A DNA stretch of 64,000 bases. Origin: Streptomyces antnestii. GTDB taxonomy: Bacteria; Actinomycetota; Actinomycetes; Streptomycetales; Streptomycetaceae. The position numbers were made by a program, and so were the translations under genes. The number at the start of each line of letters is the position of its first letter. The stretch's first letter is position 1. Below the pieces are notes generated by a model. That model saw only the letters and a program-made list of their open reading frames with translations, was not told where the DNA came from and did no database searches. Below are positions 55,846 through 63,978 of the stretch, piece after piece. Location: assembly GCF_004005495.1 (NCBI RefSeq), contig NZ_RZYA01000031.1, positions 34,500 through 98,499 of the forward strand, given 5' to 3'.

Positions 55846-56987
55846 CAGCGCCGTCCCTTCGGCAGGCCGAGCAGCCGCTCGGCGATGATGTCGCGCTGGA
55901 TCTCGTTCGTCCCCGCGTAGATCGGCCCCGCGAGCGAGAAGACGTACCCCTCGCCCCACCCGCCCTCGTCGGCCAGCTCGCCGTCCGCGCCCAGCAGGTC
56001 GAGCGCCGTCTCGTGCAGCGCGATGTCGTACTCCGACCAGAACACCTTGTTCAGACTGGACTCGGCGCCGATCGTCTCGCCCGCCGCGAACCGTGACGCG
56101 TTGCCGTACGTGAACAGCTGGTAGGCGCGCGCCCCGATCAGCGCGTCGGCGACGCGGTCACGCGTGCCCGGGTCCTCGCCGCGCTCCCGCCACAGCCGGA
56201 CGAGCCGGTCGGCGGCGGCGAGGAAGCGGCCGGGGGAGCGCAGGGTGAGCCCCCGCTCGTTCCCCGTCGTCGACATGGCGATCCGCCAGCCGTTGCCCGG
56301 CTCACCGATGACGTCCTCGTCGGGGACGAAGACACGGTCCAGGAACAGCTCGGCGAACGCCGGCTTCCCGTCGAGCCGGCCGATGGGCCGCACGGTCACG
56401 CCGGGCGCCTTCAGGTCGAACATCAGGTAGGTCAGGCCGTGGTGCGGCTTCGCGGCGTCCGGATCCGTACGGAAGATGCCGAAGGCCCGGTCGGCGAACG
56501 CGGCCCGCGACGACCAGGTCTTCTGCCCCGAAAGCAGCCAGCCGCCCTCGGTGCGCTCCGCCCGCGACCTCAGCGACGCCAGGTCGGAACCCGCCTCCGG
56601 CTCCGACCAGGCCTGCGCCCAGATCGTCTCGCCGCTCGCCATGGACGGCAGCACCCGGGCCCGCTGCTCCGGGGTGCCGTGGTCGAAGAGGGTCGGCGCG
56701 AGCAGGTTGATGCCGTTCTGCGAGACGCGGCCCGGGGCGCCCGCCGCGTAGTACTCCTCCTCGAAGACCAGCCACCTGAAGATGTCGACGCCCCGGCCGC
56801 CGTACTCCTCGGGCCAGGACACCATCGACCAGCGGCCGGCGTGCAGCTCCGCCTCCCACGCGCGGTGCGCCGCGAAGCCCTCCTCCGTCTCCAGGGACGG
56901 CAGCGGCTCGGCCGGGACGTGCGCGGCGAGCCAGGCGCGGGCCTCGGCGCGCAGCGCGTCCTCGCCGGGCGTGAAGTCGAGGTCCAT
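55845..56987 (-). CDS. Acyl-CoA dehydrogenase, FadE31-like large subunit
   Basis: 380 residues with the full three-domain architecture. SWPEEYGGRGVDIFRWLVFEE, AWSEPEAGSDLASLRSRAE (FAD/substrate loop), GQKTWSSRAAFADRAFGIFR and IYAGTNEIQRDIIAERLLGLP are all clear. The position that holds the catalytic glutamate in MCAD (YEGT) is alanine here (YAGT), as in steroid-type FadE proteins that place the base elsewhere. It overlaps the genes on both sides by 1 nt and runs with the enoyl-CoA hydratase gene as one operon. Confidence 0.9.
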   Translation of the reverse strand: MDLDFTPGEDALRAEARAWLAAHVPAEPLPSLETEEGFAAHRAWEAELHAGRWSMVSWPEEYGGRGVDIFRWLVFEEEYYAAGAPGRVSQNGINLLAPTLFDHGTPEQRARVLPSMASGETIWAQAWSEPEAGSDLASLRSRAERTEGGWLLSGQKTWSSRAAFADRAFGIFRTDPDAAKPHHGLTYLMFDLKAPGVTVRPIGRLDGKPAFAELFLDRVFVPDEDVIGEPGNGWRIAMSTTGNERGLTLRSPGRFLAAADRLVRLWRERGEDPGTRDRVADALIGARAYQLFTYGNASRFAAGETIGAESSLNKVFWSEYDIALHETALDLLGADGELADEGGWGEGYVFSLAGPIYAGTNEIQRDIIAERLLGLPKGRR

Positions 56988-57871
56988 CAGGCGTTCGCCT
57001 CCTTCATCGCGCGGACGTCCAGGCCGCCGAGGGAGTCCTTCGCCGTCTCCGCGTTGTGCGCGTGGGCGAGGTGGTGCAGGCCGAAGACGGAGTCCATGCC
57101 CGTGTGCAGGCCCTGGAGGTCCTCCGCCTGGTTCACCGCACGCTTGGTGAGGGCGAGCCCGAGCCGGGGCATCTCGGCGATCCGCAGGGCCAACTCGTCC
57201 GTCGCCCCGGCGAGTTCGGTGCGTGGCACGACGCGATTGACCATGCCCACCTCGTGCGCCCGCCGCGCGCTCATCCGGTCGCCGGTGAACAGGAACTCCT
57301 TGGCGACGCGCGGCGGCATCACCCACGGGTGCGCGAAGTACTCGACGCCGGGGATCCCCATGCGTACGACGGGATCCGCGAAGAACGCGTCGTCGGAGGC
57401 CACGATCAGGTCGCAGACCCACGCGAGCATGAGGCCGCCCGCCACACACGCCCCGTGGACCGAGGCGATCACCGGCTTCGGCAGCTCGCGCCAGCGCCGG
57501 CACATGCCGAGGTACACCTCCGACTCGCGGGCGAACCGGGACTCGGCGCCCTGCTTGTCCGAGTGGTCCCACCAGAGTCCGGCCCGCCGCTCGAAGGGCA
57601 GATGCGCGTCCCGCTCGGGGGTGCCGATGTCGTGCCCCGCCGAGAAGTGGTCACCCGCCCCGGCCAGGACCACGACCTTGACCTCGGAGTCGTCGGCCGC
57701 GCGGTAGAAAGCGGCGTCCAGGGCGTAGGTCATCGCCGAGTTCTGCGCGTTGCGGTAGCGCGGCCGGTTCATCGTCACGTACGCGACCGGGCCCCGGCGC
57801 TCGTACAGGACGGGTTCGGGCGCTTCGGCGCCGGTCGGGGCGGCTTCGGGGCTGTCGTGGGCTGCGGGCAT
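56987..57871 (-). CDS. Enoyl-CoA hydratase/isomerase family protein
   Basis: About 294 residues, a crotonase-fold protein. VAYVTMNRPRYRNAQN is the start of the fold, DHFSAGHDIG the first oxyanion loop, and SVHGACVAGGLMLAWVCDLIVAS the second. The catalytic glutamate region corresponds to DAFFADPVVRMGIPG, where the usual Glu pair is not obvious, so the exact reaction is open. ATG at 57871 is preferred because GGGAAGG lies 9 nt upstream; ATG at 57880 is the alternative. Divergent from fadE30, sharing the KstR2-like box. Confidence 0.87.
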   Translation of the reverse strand: MPAAHDSPEAAPTGAEAPEPVLYERRGPVAYVTMNRPRYRNAQNSAMTYALDAAFYRAADDSEVKVVVLAGAGDHFSAGHDIGTPERDAHLPFERRAGLWWDHSDKQGAESRFARESEVYLGMCRRWRELPKPVIASVHGACVAGGLMLAWVCDLIVASDDAFFADPVVRMGIPGVEYFAHPWVMPPRVAKEFLFTGDRMSARRAHEVGMVNRVVPRTELAGATDELALRIAEMPRLGLALTKRAVNQAEDLQGLHTGMDSVFGLHHLAHAHNAETAKDSLGGLDVRAMKEANA

Positions 57872-57888
57872 CGGAAACATCCTTCCCT

Positions 57889-57902
57889 AACAAGTGTTTG
57901 GT
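57889..57902. promoter_or_regulatory. KstR2-like operator between divergent operons
   Basis: AACAAGTGTTTGGT fits the mycobacterial KstR2 consensus AnCAAGnnCTTGnT with one mismatch, and lies inside a longer imperfect palindrome (CCTAACAAGTGTTTGGTAGG, 57886-57905). It overlaps the region just upstream of the TAACGT hexamer of fadE30, so a bound repressor would block that promoter and probably also the hydratase operon. A kstR2 ortholog is encoded 2 kb away. Confidence 0.7.
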
Positions 57903-57918
57903 AGGTTAACGTACGTCC

Positions 57919-59061
57919 ATGAGCAGCGTCGAGGAGTTTCGCGCCGAGATCCGGGCCTGGCTCGCGGACCATCTCGTGGGGGAGTTCGCCGAGTTGAAGG
58001 GCCGCGGCGGGCCGGGGCGTGAGCACGAGGAGTTCGAGGGGCGGCTCGCCTGGGAGCGCCACATGGCGGCGCACGGCTGGACCTGCGTCGGCTGGCCCGT
58101 CGAGCACGGCGGCCGCGGCGCGAGCCTGGAGGAGCAGATCGCCTTCCACGAGGAGTACGCGCTCGCGGACGCGCCCGCCCGGGTCAACCACATCGGCGAG
58201 CAGCTCCTCGGCCCGACCCTCATCGCCTTCGGCACTCAGGAGCAGAAGAAGCGCTTCCTGCCGCCGATCGTCGCCGTCGAGGAGCTGTGGTGCCAGGGCT
58301 ACAGCGAGCCCGACGCGGGCTCCGACCTGGCGAACGTCCGCACGCGGGCGGCCCTGTCGGAGGACGGGACCGAGTGGGTCGTCGACGGCCAGAAGATCTG
58401 GACGTCGCTCGCCCACGAGTCGCAGTGGTGCTTCGTCGTCGCCCGCACACAGCCCGGCTCGCAGCGGCACGCGGGCCTGTCGTACCTGCTCGTACCCCTG
58501 AAGCAGTCAGGTGTCGAGGTGCGGCCCATCGTGCAGCTCACCGGCACCAGCGAGTTCAACGAGGTGTTCTTCGACGGCGCCCGCACCGACGCGGCCCACA
58601 TCGTCGGCGCGCCCGGCGACGGCTGGCGGATCGCGATGGCCACCCTCGGCTTCGAGCGCGGCGTCTCCACCCTCGGCCAGCAGGTCGGCTTCCGCCGCGA
58701 ATGGGACGGCCTCGCGGCCCTGGCCAGGAAGAACGGCGCGATCGCCGACCCCCTGATCCGCGACCGGCTCGTCCAGGCCTGGATCGACCTCGAAGCCATG
58801 GCGGCCTCCGCCCGGCGCGGCGTCGACCCCTCCGTCGGCAAGCTGTACTGGGCGAAATGGCACCGCGACCTCGGCGAGCTCGCCATGGACGTGTGCGGCG
58901 CCGCGTCCACGATCGCCGCCGGCGATCCGTACGAACTCGACGACTGGCAGCGGCTGTTCCTCTTCTCCCGCGCCGACACCATCTACGCCGGATCCGACGA
59001 GATCCAGAAGAACATCGTCGCCGAGCGCCTGCTCGGCCTGCCCAAGGAGGCGCGGGTATGA
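57919..59061 (+). CDS. fadE30: FadE30-type acyl-CoA dehydrogenase
   Basis: 380 residues, very close to what I remember of Mycobacterium tuberculosis FadE30: VEEFRAEIRAWLADHLVGEF, GPTLIAFGTQEQKKRFLP, ELWCQGYSEPDAGSDLANV, QKIWTSLAHESQWCFVVART and RGVSTLGQQ. FadE30 oxidises HIP-CoA at the start of ring C/D degradation. TAACGT ends six bases before ATG, a leaderless start adjacent to the KstR2-like box. The gene is coupled to ipdF by ATGA; the order fadE30-ipdF-kstR2-fadA6 is the mycobacterial one. Confidence 0.9.
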   Translation: MSSVEEFRAEIRAWLADHLVGEFAELKGRGGPGREHEEFEGRLAWERHMAAHGWTCVGWPVEHGGRGASLEEQIAFHEEYALADAPARVNHIGEQLLGPTLIAFGTQEQKKRFLPPIVAVEELWCQGYSEPDAGSDLANVRTRAALSEDGTEWVVDGQKIWTSLAHESQWCFVVARTQPGSQRHAGLSYLLVPLKQSGVEVRPIVQLTGTSEFNEVFFDGARTDAAHIVGAPGDGWRIAMATLGFERGVSTLGQQVGFRREWDGLAALARKNGAIADPLIRDRLVQAWIDLEAMAASARRGVDPSVGKLYWAKWHRDLGELAMDVCGAASTIAAGDPYELDDWQRLFLFSRADTIYAGSDEIQKNIVAERLLGLPKEARV

Positions 59062-59843
59062 GCACGAAGCCCGAGTACGAGCCGGCCCACGGCCTGCTCA
59101 AGGGACGTACGGCCGTCATCACCGCGGCCGCCGGAGCCGGCATCGGCGGGGCGACCGCACGCAGGTTCCTGGAGGAGGGCGCCCGCGTCGTCATCAGCGA
59201 CGCGCACGCCCGCCGCCTCAAGGAGAGCGAACAGGCGCTCGCCGAGGAGTTCGGCGCAGCGAACGTCGCCTCGCTGCCCTGCGACGTCACCGACGAGGAG
59301 CAGGTCGCCGCCCTGTTCGCGCTCGCCGCCGAGACGCACGGCGGCCTCGACATCGTGGTCAACAACGCCGGCCTCGGCGGCACTTCGGACCTCGTCGACA
59401 TGACCGACGAGGCGTGGTCCCGCGTCCTCGACGTCACCCTCAACGGCACCTTCCGGTGCACACGGGCCGCCCTGCGCGCCTTCCGCGACACCGGCCGCCG
59501 AGGCGTCGTCGTCAACAACGCGTCCGTCATCGGCTGGCGCGCCCAGGCCGGACAGGCCCACTACGCCGCCGCGAAGGCCGGCGTCATGGCCCTCACCCGC
59601 TGCGCCGCGATCGAGGCCGCCGAGTACGGCGTCCGGGTCAACGCGGTCTCGCCCAGCCTCGCCATGCACCCCCACCTCGTGAAGGTCACCTCCGCCGAAC
59701 TCCTCGCCGAGCTCACCGAGAAGGAGGCCTTCGGCCGGTACGCCGAGCCCTGGGAGGTCGCCAACGTGATCGTGTTCCTCGCGTCCGGCTACTCCTCGTA
59801 CATGACCGGCGAGGTCGTCTCCGTCAGCAGCCAGCATGCCTAG
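59058..59843 (+). CDS. ipdF: IpdF-type short-chain dehydrogenase
   Basis: 261 residues, an SDR with the unusual nucleotide motif TAAAGAGIGGATARRF, VVISDAHARRL for NAD(H) choice, NNAGLGG, and the catalytic NNASVIGWRAQ...YAAAK set. The end, GYSSYMTGEVVSVSSQHA, closely matches mycobacterial Rv3559c (IpdF), which acts on the HIP-CoA ring carbonyl or hydroxyl during ring C/D breakdown. Overlaps fadE30 by 4 nt. Confidence 0.88.
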   Translation: MSTKPEYEPAHGLLKGRTAVITAAAGAGIGGATARRFLEEGARVVISDAHARRLKESEQALAEEFGAANVASLPCDVTDEEQVAALFALAAETHGGLDIVVNNAGLGGTSDLVDMTDEAWSRVLDVTLNGTFRCTRAALRAFRDTGRRGVVVNNASVIGWRAQAGQAHYAAAKAGVMALTRCAAIEAAEYGVRVNAVSPSLAMHPHLVKVTSAELLAELTEKEAFGRYAEPWEVANVIVFLASGYSSYMTGEVVSVSSQHA

Positions 59844-59885
59844 GCGATGCCCCGGCGCCGCACCGGTGAGGACCACAATGGACCC

Positions 59886-60506
59886 GTGCCTACCAAGAAG
59901 AAGCCCCAGGTGACCGCCTCCCCCGAGCGCCGCCGCGAACTCCTCGACACCGCCGCCGAGGTCTTCGCCGCCCAGGGCTACAACGCCACCACCGTCCGCA
60001 AGATCGCCGACCACGCGGGCATGCTCGCGGGCAGCCTCTACTACCACTTCGACTCCAAGGAGTCGATGCTCGAGGAGATCCTGCGGACCTTCCTCGACGA
60101 GCTCTGGCACGGATACGACTCCGTGCTCGACTCCCGACTCGGCCCCAGGGAAACCCTGGAGGCCCTCGTCACCGAGTCCTTCCGGGAGATCGACCGGCAC
60201 CGCGCCGCCGTCGCCATCTACCAGAAGGAGTCCAAACACCTCGCGGTCCAGGAGCGTTTCGAGTTTCTCGCCGACTCGCAGGCCAAGTTCGAGAAGGCGT
60301 GGCTCTCCACCCTGGAGCGCGGCGTCGCCGCCGAGGTGTTCCGGGCCGACCTCGACATCCGGCTCACCTACCGGTTCGTCCGCGACACCGTGTGGGTCGC
60401 CGCGTCCTGGTACCGCCCCGGCGGACAGCACAGCCCCGAGGAGATCGCCCGCCAGTACCTGTCGATGGTCCTGGACGGCATCGCCGTACGCGTCACCCAA
60501 CCCTGA
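59886..60506 (+). CDS. kstR2: KstR2-type TetR repressor
   Basis: 206 residues. The TetR HTH reads RRRELLDTAAEVFAAQGYNATTVRKIADHAGMLAGSLYYHFDSKESM, in parts RRRELLDTAAEVFAAQGY and GSLYYHFDSKE. The ligand domain keeps the KstR2 landmarks IYQKESKHLA, YRFVRDTVWVA and SWYRPGG. KstR2 is released from DNA by HIP-CoA in mycobacteria. CACAAT ends six bases before GTG, so it has its own leaderless promoter, and no KstR2-like box is visible there. Confidence 0.88.
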   Translation: MPTKKKPQVTASPERRRELLDTAAEVFAAQGYNATTVRKIADHAGMLAGSLYYHFDSKESMLEEILRTFLDELWHGYDSVLDSRLGPRETLEALVTESFREIDRHRAAVAIYQKESKHLAVQERFEFLADSQAKFEKAWLSTLERGVAAEVFRADLDIRLTYRFVRDTVWVAASWYRPGGQHSPEEIARQYLSMVLDGIAVRVTQP

Positions 60507-60519
60507 AGGGAATCCCGTC

Positions 60520-61677
60520 ATGGCCGAGGCCTACATAGTCGAAGCGGTTCGCACCCCCGTCGGACGGCGCAAGGGAGGCCTTGGCGCCGCCCACCCCGCC
60601 GACCTCGGCGCGCACGTCCTCAAGGAGCTCGTCGCGCGCTCCGGCATCGACCCCGCCACCGTCGAGGACGTCGTCTTCGGCTGCCTCGACACGGTCGGGC
60701 CGCAGGCCGGCGACATCGCGCGGACGGCCTGGCTGGCCGCCGGGCTGCCCGAGGAGGTGCCCGGCGTCACCATCGACCGGCAGTGCGGCTCGTCCCAGCA
60801 GGCCGTGCACTTCGCGGCCCAGGGCGTCCTGTCCGGCACCCAGGACCTCGTCGTCGCCGGCGGCACCCAGAACATGACGCAGATCCCCATCGCCTTCGCC
60901 TCACGCCAGGCCGCCGAACCCCTCGGCCTCACCGAGGGCCCCTATGCGGGCAGCGAGGGCTGGCGCGCCCGCTACGGCGACCAGCCGGTCAACCAGTTCC
61001 ACGGCGCCGAACTCATCGCCAAGAAGTGGGGCATCACCCGCCGCGACCAGGAGGAGTGGGCCCTGCGCTCGCACCAGCGGGCCCTGCGCGCCATCGACGA
61101 GGGCCGCTTCACCCGCGAGACCGTCGCCTACGGGGACGTCACCGTCGACGAGGGTCCCCGCCGCGACACCACCCTGGAGAAGATGGCCGGCCTCAAGACC
61201 GTCGTCGAAGGCGGCACGATCACCGCGGCCTGCTCCTCTCAGGTCTCCGACGGCGCCGCCGCGATGCTCCTCGCCTCCGAGCGCGCCGTCCGCGAGTACG
61301 GCCTCACCCCGCGCGCCCGCGTCCACCACCTCTCCGTGCGCGGCGAGGACCCCATCCGCATGCTCTCCGCGCCCATCCCCGCGACGGCGTACGCGCTGAA
61401 GAAGAGCGGCATGTCCATGGACGACATCGACCTCGTCGAGATCAACGAGGCCTTCGCCCCCGTCGTCCTCGCCTGGCTCAAGGAGACCGGCACCGACCCG
61501 GACAAGGTCAACGTGAACGGCGGCGCGATCGCGCTCGGCCACCCCCTCGGCGCCACCGGCGTGAAGCTCATGACCACCCTGCTGCACGAGCTGGAGCGCA
61601 CAGGCGGCCGCTACGGGCTCCAGACCATGTGCGAGGGCGGGGGCCAGGCGAACGTCACCATCATCGAGCGTCTGTAG
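60520..61677 (+). CDS. fadA6: FadA6-type thiolase
   Basis: 385 residues, an acetyl-CoA C-acyltransferase. The acyl-accepting cysteine is in TIDRQCGSSQQAV (near residue 89), the histidine in EINEAFAPVV/GGAIALGHPLGATG, and the second cysteine in MCEGGG near the C-terminus. The sequence follows mycobacterial FadA6 closely (EEVPGVTIDRQCGSSQQ; GGRYGLQTMCEGGG). It would complete beta-oxidation of the opened ring C/D acyl-CoA. AAGGGAAT precedes ATG; 13-nt gap to kstR2. Confidence 0.9.
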   Translation: MAEAYIVEAVRTPVGRRKGGLGAAHPADLGAHVLKELVARSGIDPATVEDVVFGCLDTVGPQAGDIARTAWLAAGLPEEVPGVTIDRQCGSSQQAVHFAAQGVLSGTQDLVVAGGTQNMTQIPIAFASRQAAEPLGLTEGPYAGSEGWRARYGDQPVNQFHGAELIAKKWGITRRDQEEWALRSHQRALRAIDEGRFTRETVAYGDVTVDEGPRRDTTLEKMAGLKTVVEGGTITAACSSQVSDGAAAMLLASERAVREYGLTPRARVHHLSVRGEDPIRMLSAPIPATAYALKKSGMSMDDIDLVEINEAFAPVVLAWLKETGTDPDKVNVNGGAIALGHPLGATGVKLMTTLLHELERTGGRYGLQTMCEGGGQANVTIIERL

Positions 61678-61758
61678 TGGGCAGGAGCACATCGAGGTTC
61701 CGCCGAAGGTCGTGCTAAGGTCGATGACGTTGCAGTTTTGGTACCCATAGACTTTATG

Positions 61759-61788
61759 TGCGCCTGACGGGAATGTTCCTCAGGCGCA
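61759..61788 (+). terminator. Hairpin with T-rich tail before the cold-shock gene
   Basis: TGCGCCTGA and TCAGGCGCA form a perfect 9-bp stem with a 12-nt loop, followed by TTATTGTTTT. It may terminate the fadA6 transcript, or be a structure in the long leader of the cold-shock mRNA 110 nt upstream of its start. Confidence 0.6.
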
Positions 61789-61897
61789 TTATTGTTTTCC
61801 GGCCGGTCCTTAGGGCCAACTCCGGATGGGGCTCATTGGTGCGACTGGAGATTCGTAAGGCTCGGATTTCCGTACCGCCCCAGTAAAGGAGATTGTT

Positions 61898-62101
61898 ATG
61901 GCCACCGGAACCGTGAAGTGGTTCAACTCGGAAAAGGGCTTCGGCTTCATCGAGCAGGACGGCGGCGGCGCCGACGTCTTCGCCCACTACTCGAACATCG
62001 CCACCCAGGGCTTCCGTGAGCTCCAGGAGGGCCAGAAGGTGACGTTCGACGTCACGCAGGGCCAGAAGGGCCCCCAGGCGGAGAACATCCTCCCCGCCTG
62101 A
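61898..62101 (+). CDS. Cold-shock protein, CspA family
   Basis: 67 residues, a single OB-fold cold-shock domain. MATGTVKWFNSEKGFGFIEQ holds RNP1 (KGFGFI), and DVFAHYSNI RNP2. RNA chaperone or transcription antiterminator by family. AAAGGAG lies 8 nt before ATG, one of the strongest ribosome-binding sites in the window. The leader of about 200 nt is unusually AT-rich for this genome. Confidence 0.96.
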   Translation: MATGTVKWFNSEKGFGFIEQDGGGADVFAHYSNIATQGFRELQEGQKVTFDVTQGQKGPQAENILPA

Positions 62102-62135
62102 AACACCGCTTGATCCCACGGATCACGCACCCCAC

Positions 62136-62172
62136 GGCCGGGGTCCGCACCGCGAAGGTGCGGGCCCCGGCC
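62136..62172 (+). terminator. Terminator after the cold-shock gene
   Basis: A 16-bp stem with one G-T type mismatch and a GCGAA loop, 34 nt after the stop. Confidence 0.8.
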
Positions 62173-62270
62173 CGTGCTGTCCCCAGGCCGGCGGCTCCTT
62201 GAGGGGTTCCCCACCCCCGTGTCGATGGCCACCGGCTCCCGGCCGCCCAGGCCCAGGAAGGCATGCCCGC

Positions 62271-63923
62271 ATGGCTAACCCCGCACGTCCGCCCCGCCCG
62301 TCCCGTAACCGGTCCGCGTCCCCCTCGGGAACCGCGGGCGGAAGGAACTCCCGGGGTGGCAGGTCAGGCGGAAAGGGCCGCGCCCCCGAGCGCAGGCCCA
62401 CGCCGCCGCAGGAATTCACGATGCCGGAGAACACGACGCCCGCGCTGCCCGCGGCCGCCACGTTCGCCGAGCTCGACATGCCGGCCGGCCTCCTGAAGAC
62501 GCTCGGCGAGCAGGGCGTCACCGAGCCGTTCCCCATCCAGGGCGCCACCCTCCCCAACTCCCTCGCGGGACGCGACCTCCTCGGCCGTGGCCGCACCGGC
62601 TCGGGCAAGACCCTCGCGTTCGGCCTGCCGCTGCTCGCCCGCACCGCCGGCCGCAAGGCGGAGCCGCGCATGCCGCTCGCCCTCGTCCTGGTACCGACGC
62701 GCGAGCTCGCCCAGCAGGTCACCGACGCCCTCACCCCGTACGCGGGCGCCGTGCGGCTCCGGCTGACCACCGTCGTCGGCGGTATGTCGATCGGCCGACA
62801 GGCGAGCTCCCTGCGCCGCGGCGCCGACGTCGTCGTGGCGACGCCCGGACGCCTCAAGGACCTCATCGAGCGCGGCGACTGCGACCTGTCCGAGGTGCGG
62901 ATCACCGTCCTCGACGAGGCCGACCAGATGGCCGATATGGGCTTCATGCCGCAGGTCACGGCGCTCCTCAAGCAGGTCGCCCCCGGCGGTCAGACCATGC
63001 TGTTCTCGGCGACCCTCGACCGGAACGTGGACCGGCTGGTCCGGCAGTTCCTGACCGACCCGGTCGTCCACTCCGTGGACCCGTCGGCCGGCGCCGTGAC
63101 CACGATGGAGCACCACGTCCTGCACGTGCTCGACGAGACCGACAAGAAGGCCGTCACCGCGCGCATCGCCGCCCGGGAAGGCCGCGTGATCCTCTTCGTC
63201 GACACCAAGCGCTCCGCCGACCGGCTCGCCAAGCGGCTCCTGTCCAGCGGAGTCCTCGCGGCGCCGCTGCACGGCGGACGCTCGCAGCCGCAGCGCAACC
63301 GCACGCTCGAACAGTTCAAGGACGGCCGGGTCACGGCTCTCGTCGCCACGAACGTCGCCGCCCGCGGCATACACGTCGACGACCTCGGCCTCGTCGTGAA
63401 CGTCGACCCGCCGACCGAGCACAAGGACTACCTGCACCGCGGCGGCCGCACCGCCCGCGCGGGCGAGTCCGGCAGCGTCGTCACGCTGGTCCTGCCCGAG
63501 CAGAAGCGCGACGTCACGCGCCTGATGCGCGACGCCGGCATCCACCCGCAGAACACGCAGGTCAAGTCCACCGACGAAGAGCTCGTCCGCATCACCGGCG
63601 CGCGCGAGCCCTCCGGCGTCCCCGCCGTCATCGAGGTCCCGGAGCCGATCGCTCCGGCGGCCACCGGAACCCGCAGGCCGCGACGCGGCCGGGGTGGCGG
63701 CGGACGCGGCCAGGGTGCGGGCCAGGGCGCGGGCCAGGCAGGGCGTGCCCAGGGCGGGCGCGCGCAGGCCGGGCGCGGCGAGGGCGGCGGCCAGGGCGGT
63801 GGCCGTGGCCAGGCCGTCCAGGGCGGTCGCTCCCAGGGAGCGGCCGGTGGCCGTGGCGGACGCGGCCAGGGCGGTCCCGGGCGGACGTCGTGGACGAGGA
63901 GTGGTTCGCGACGGGTGCGGTGA
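62271..63923 (+). CDS. DEAD-box RNA helicase with altered 3' end
   Basis: About 550 residues. After an Arg/Ser/Gly-rich start, the helicase core has PFPIQGATLPNSLAGRD (Q motif), GRTGSGKT (motif I), VPTRELAQQ, TPGRLKDL, DEAD (VLDEADQM), SAT, and HRGGRTARAG (motif VI). The C-terminal 90 residues are RGG-type repeats (GRGQGAGQGAGQ) for RNA binding. The final 13-15 residues (RTSWTRSGSRRVR) come from a 44-nt stretch copied from the CoA-transferase gene and read in another frame, so the native end is missing. ATG at 62271 has AGGAAGG upstream. Follows the cold-shock gene, a common pairing. Confidence 0.93.
   Translation: MANPARPPRPSRNRSASPSGTAGGRNSRGGRSGGKGRAPERRPTPPQEFTMPENTTPALPAAATFAELDMPAGLLKTLGEQGVTEPFPIQGATLPNSLAGRDLLGRGRTGSGKTLAFGLPLLARTAGRKAEPRMPLALVLVPTRELAQQVTDALTPYAGAVRLRLTTVVGGMSIGRQASSLRRGADVVVATPGRLKDLIERGDCDLSEVRITVLDEADQMADMGFMPQVTALLKQVAPGGQTMLFSATLDRNVDRLVRQFLTDPVVHSVDPSAGAVTTMEHHVLHVLDETDKKAVTARIAAREGRVILFVDTKRSADRLAKRLLSSGVLAAPLHGGRSQPQRNRTLEQFKDGRVTALVATNVAARGIHVDDLGLVVNVDPPTEHKDYLHRGGRTARAGESGSVVTLVLPEQKRDVTRLMRDAGIHPQNTQVKSTDEELVRITGAREPSGVPAVIEVPEPIAPAATGTRRPRRGRGGGGRGQGAGQGAGQAGRAQGGRAQAGRGEGGGQGGGRGQAVQGGRSQGAAGGRGGRGQGGPGRTSWTRSGSRRVR
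63877..63920 (+). repeat. 44-nt exact copy of a CoA-transferase gene segment
   Basis: Identical over 44 nt to the reverse complement of 32049-32092; both flanking bases differ. It joins the helicase coding sequence to the 5' end of an unrelated Tat-signal gene, and fits neither. Confidence 0.9.
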
Positions 63924-63978
63924 CGGCGGCGGTGCCCGCGGTGGCGGCGGCGAGCAGGGTGCGTCTGGAAAGGCTCAT
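63921..63978 (-). pseudogene. Severed 5' end of a Tat-signal protein gene
   Basis: ATG at 63978 opens MSLSRRTLLAAATAGTAAV, a twin-arginine signal start (SRRTLL with a hydrophobic Ala-rich h-region), with AAGGAG about 11 nt upstream. After about 19 codons the frame enters the 44-nt copied segment and then the antisense of the helicase gene, so the mature protein is lost. Confidence 0.7.

Noticed and set aside
63628..63920. Continuation of the Tat-signal frame as a 116-residue protein
   Set aside because: After about 19 codons it is antisense of the copied segment and the helicase RGG repeats, so it is not a real mature protein.
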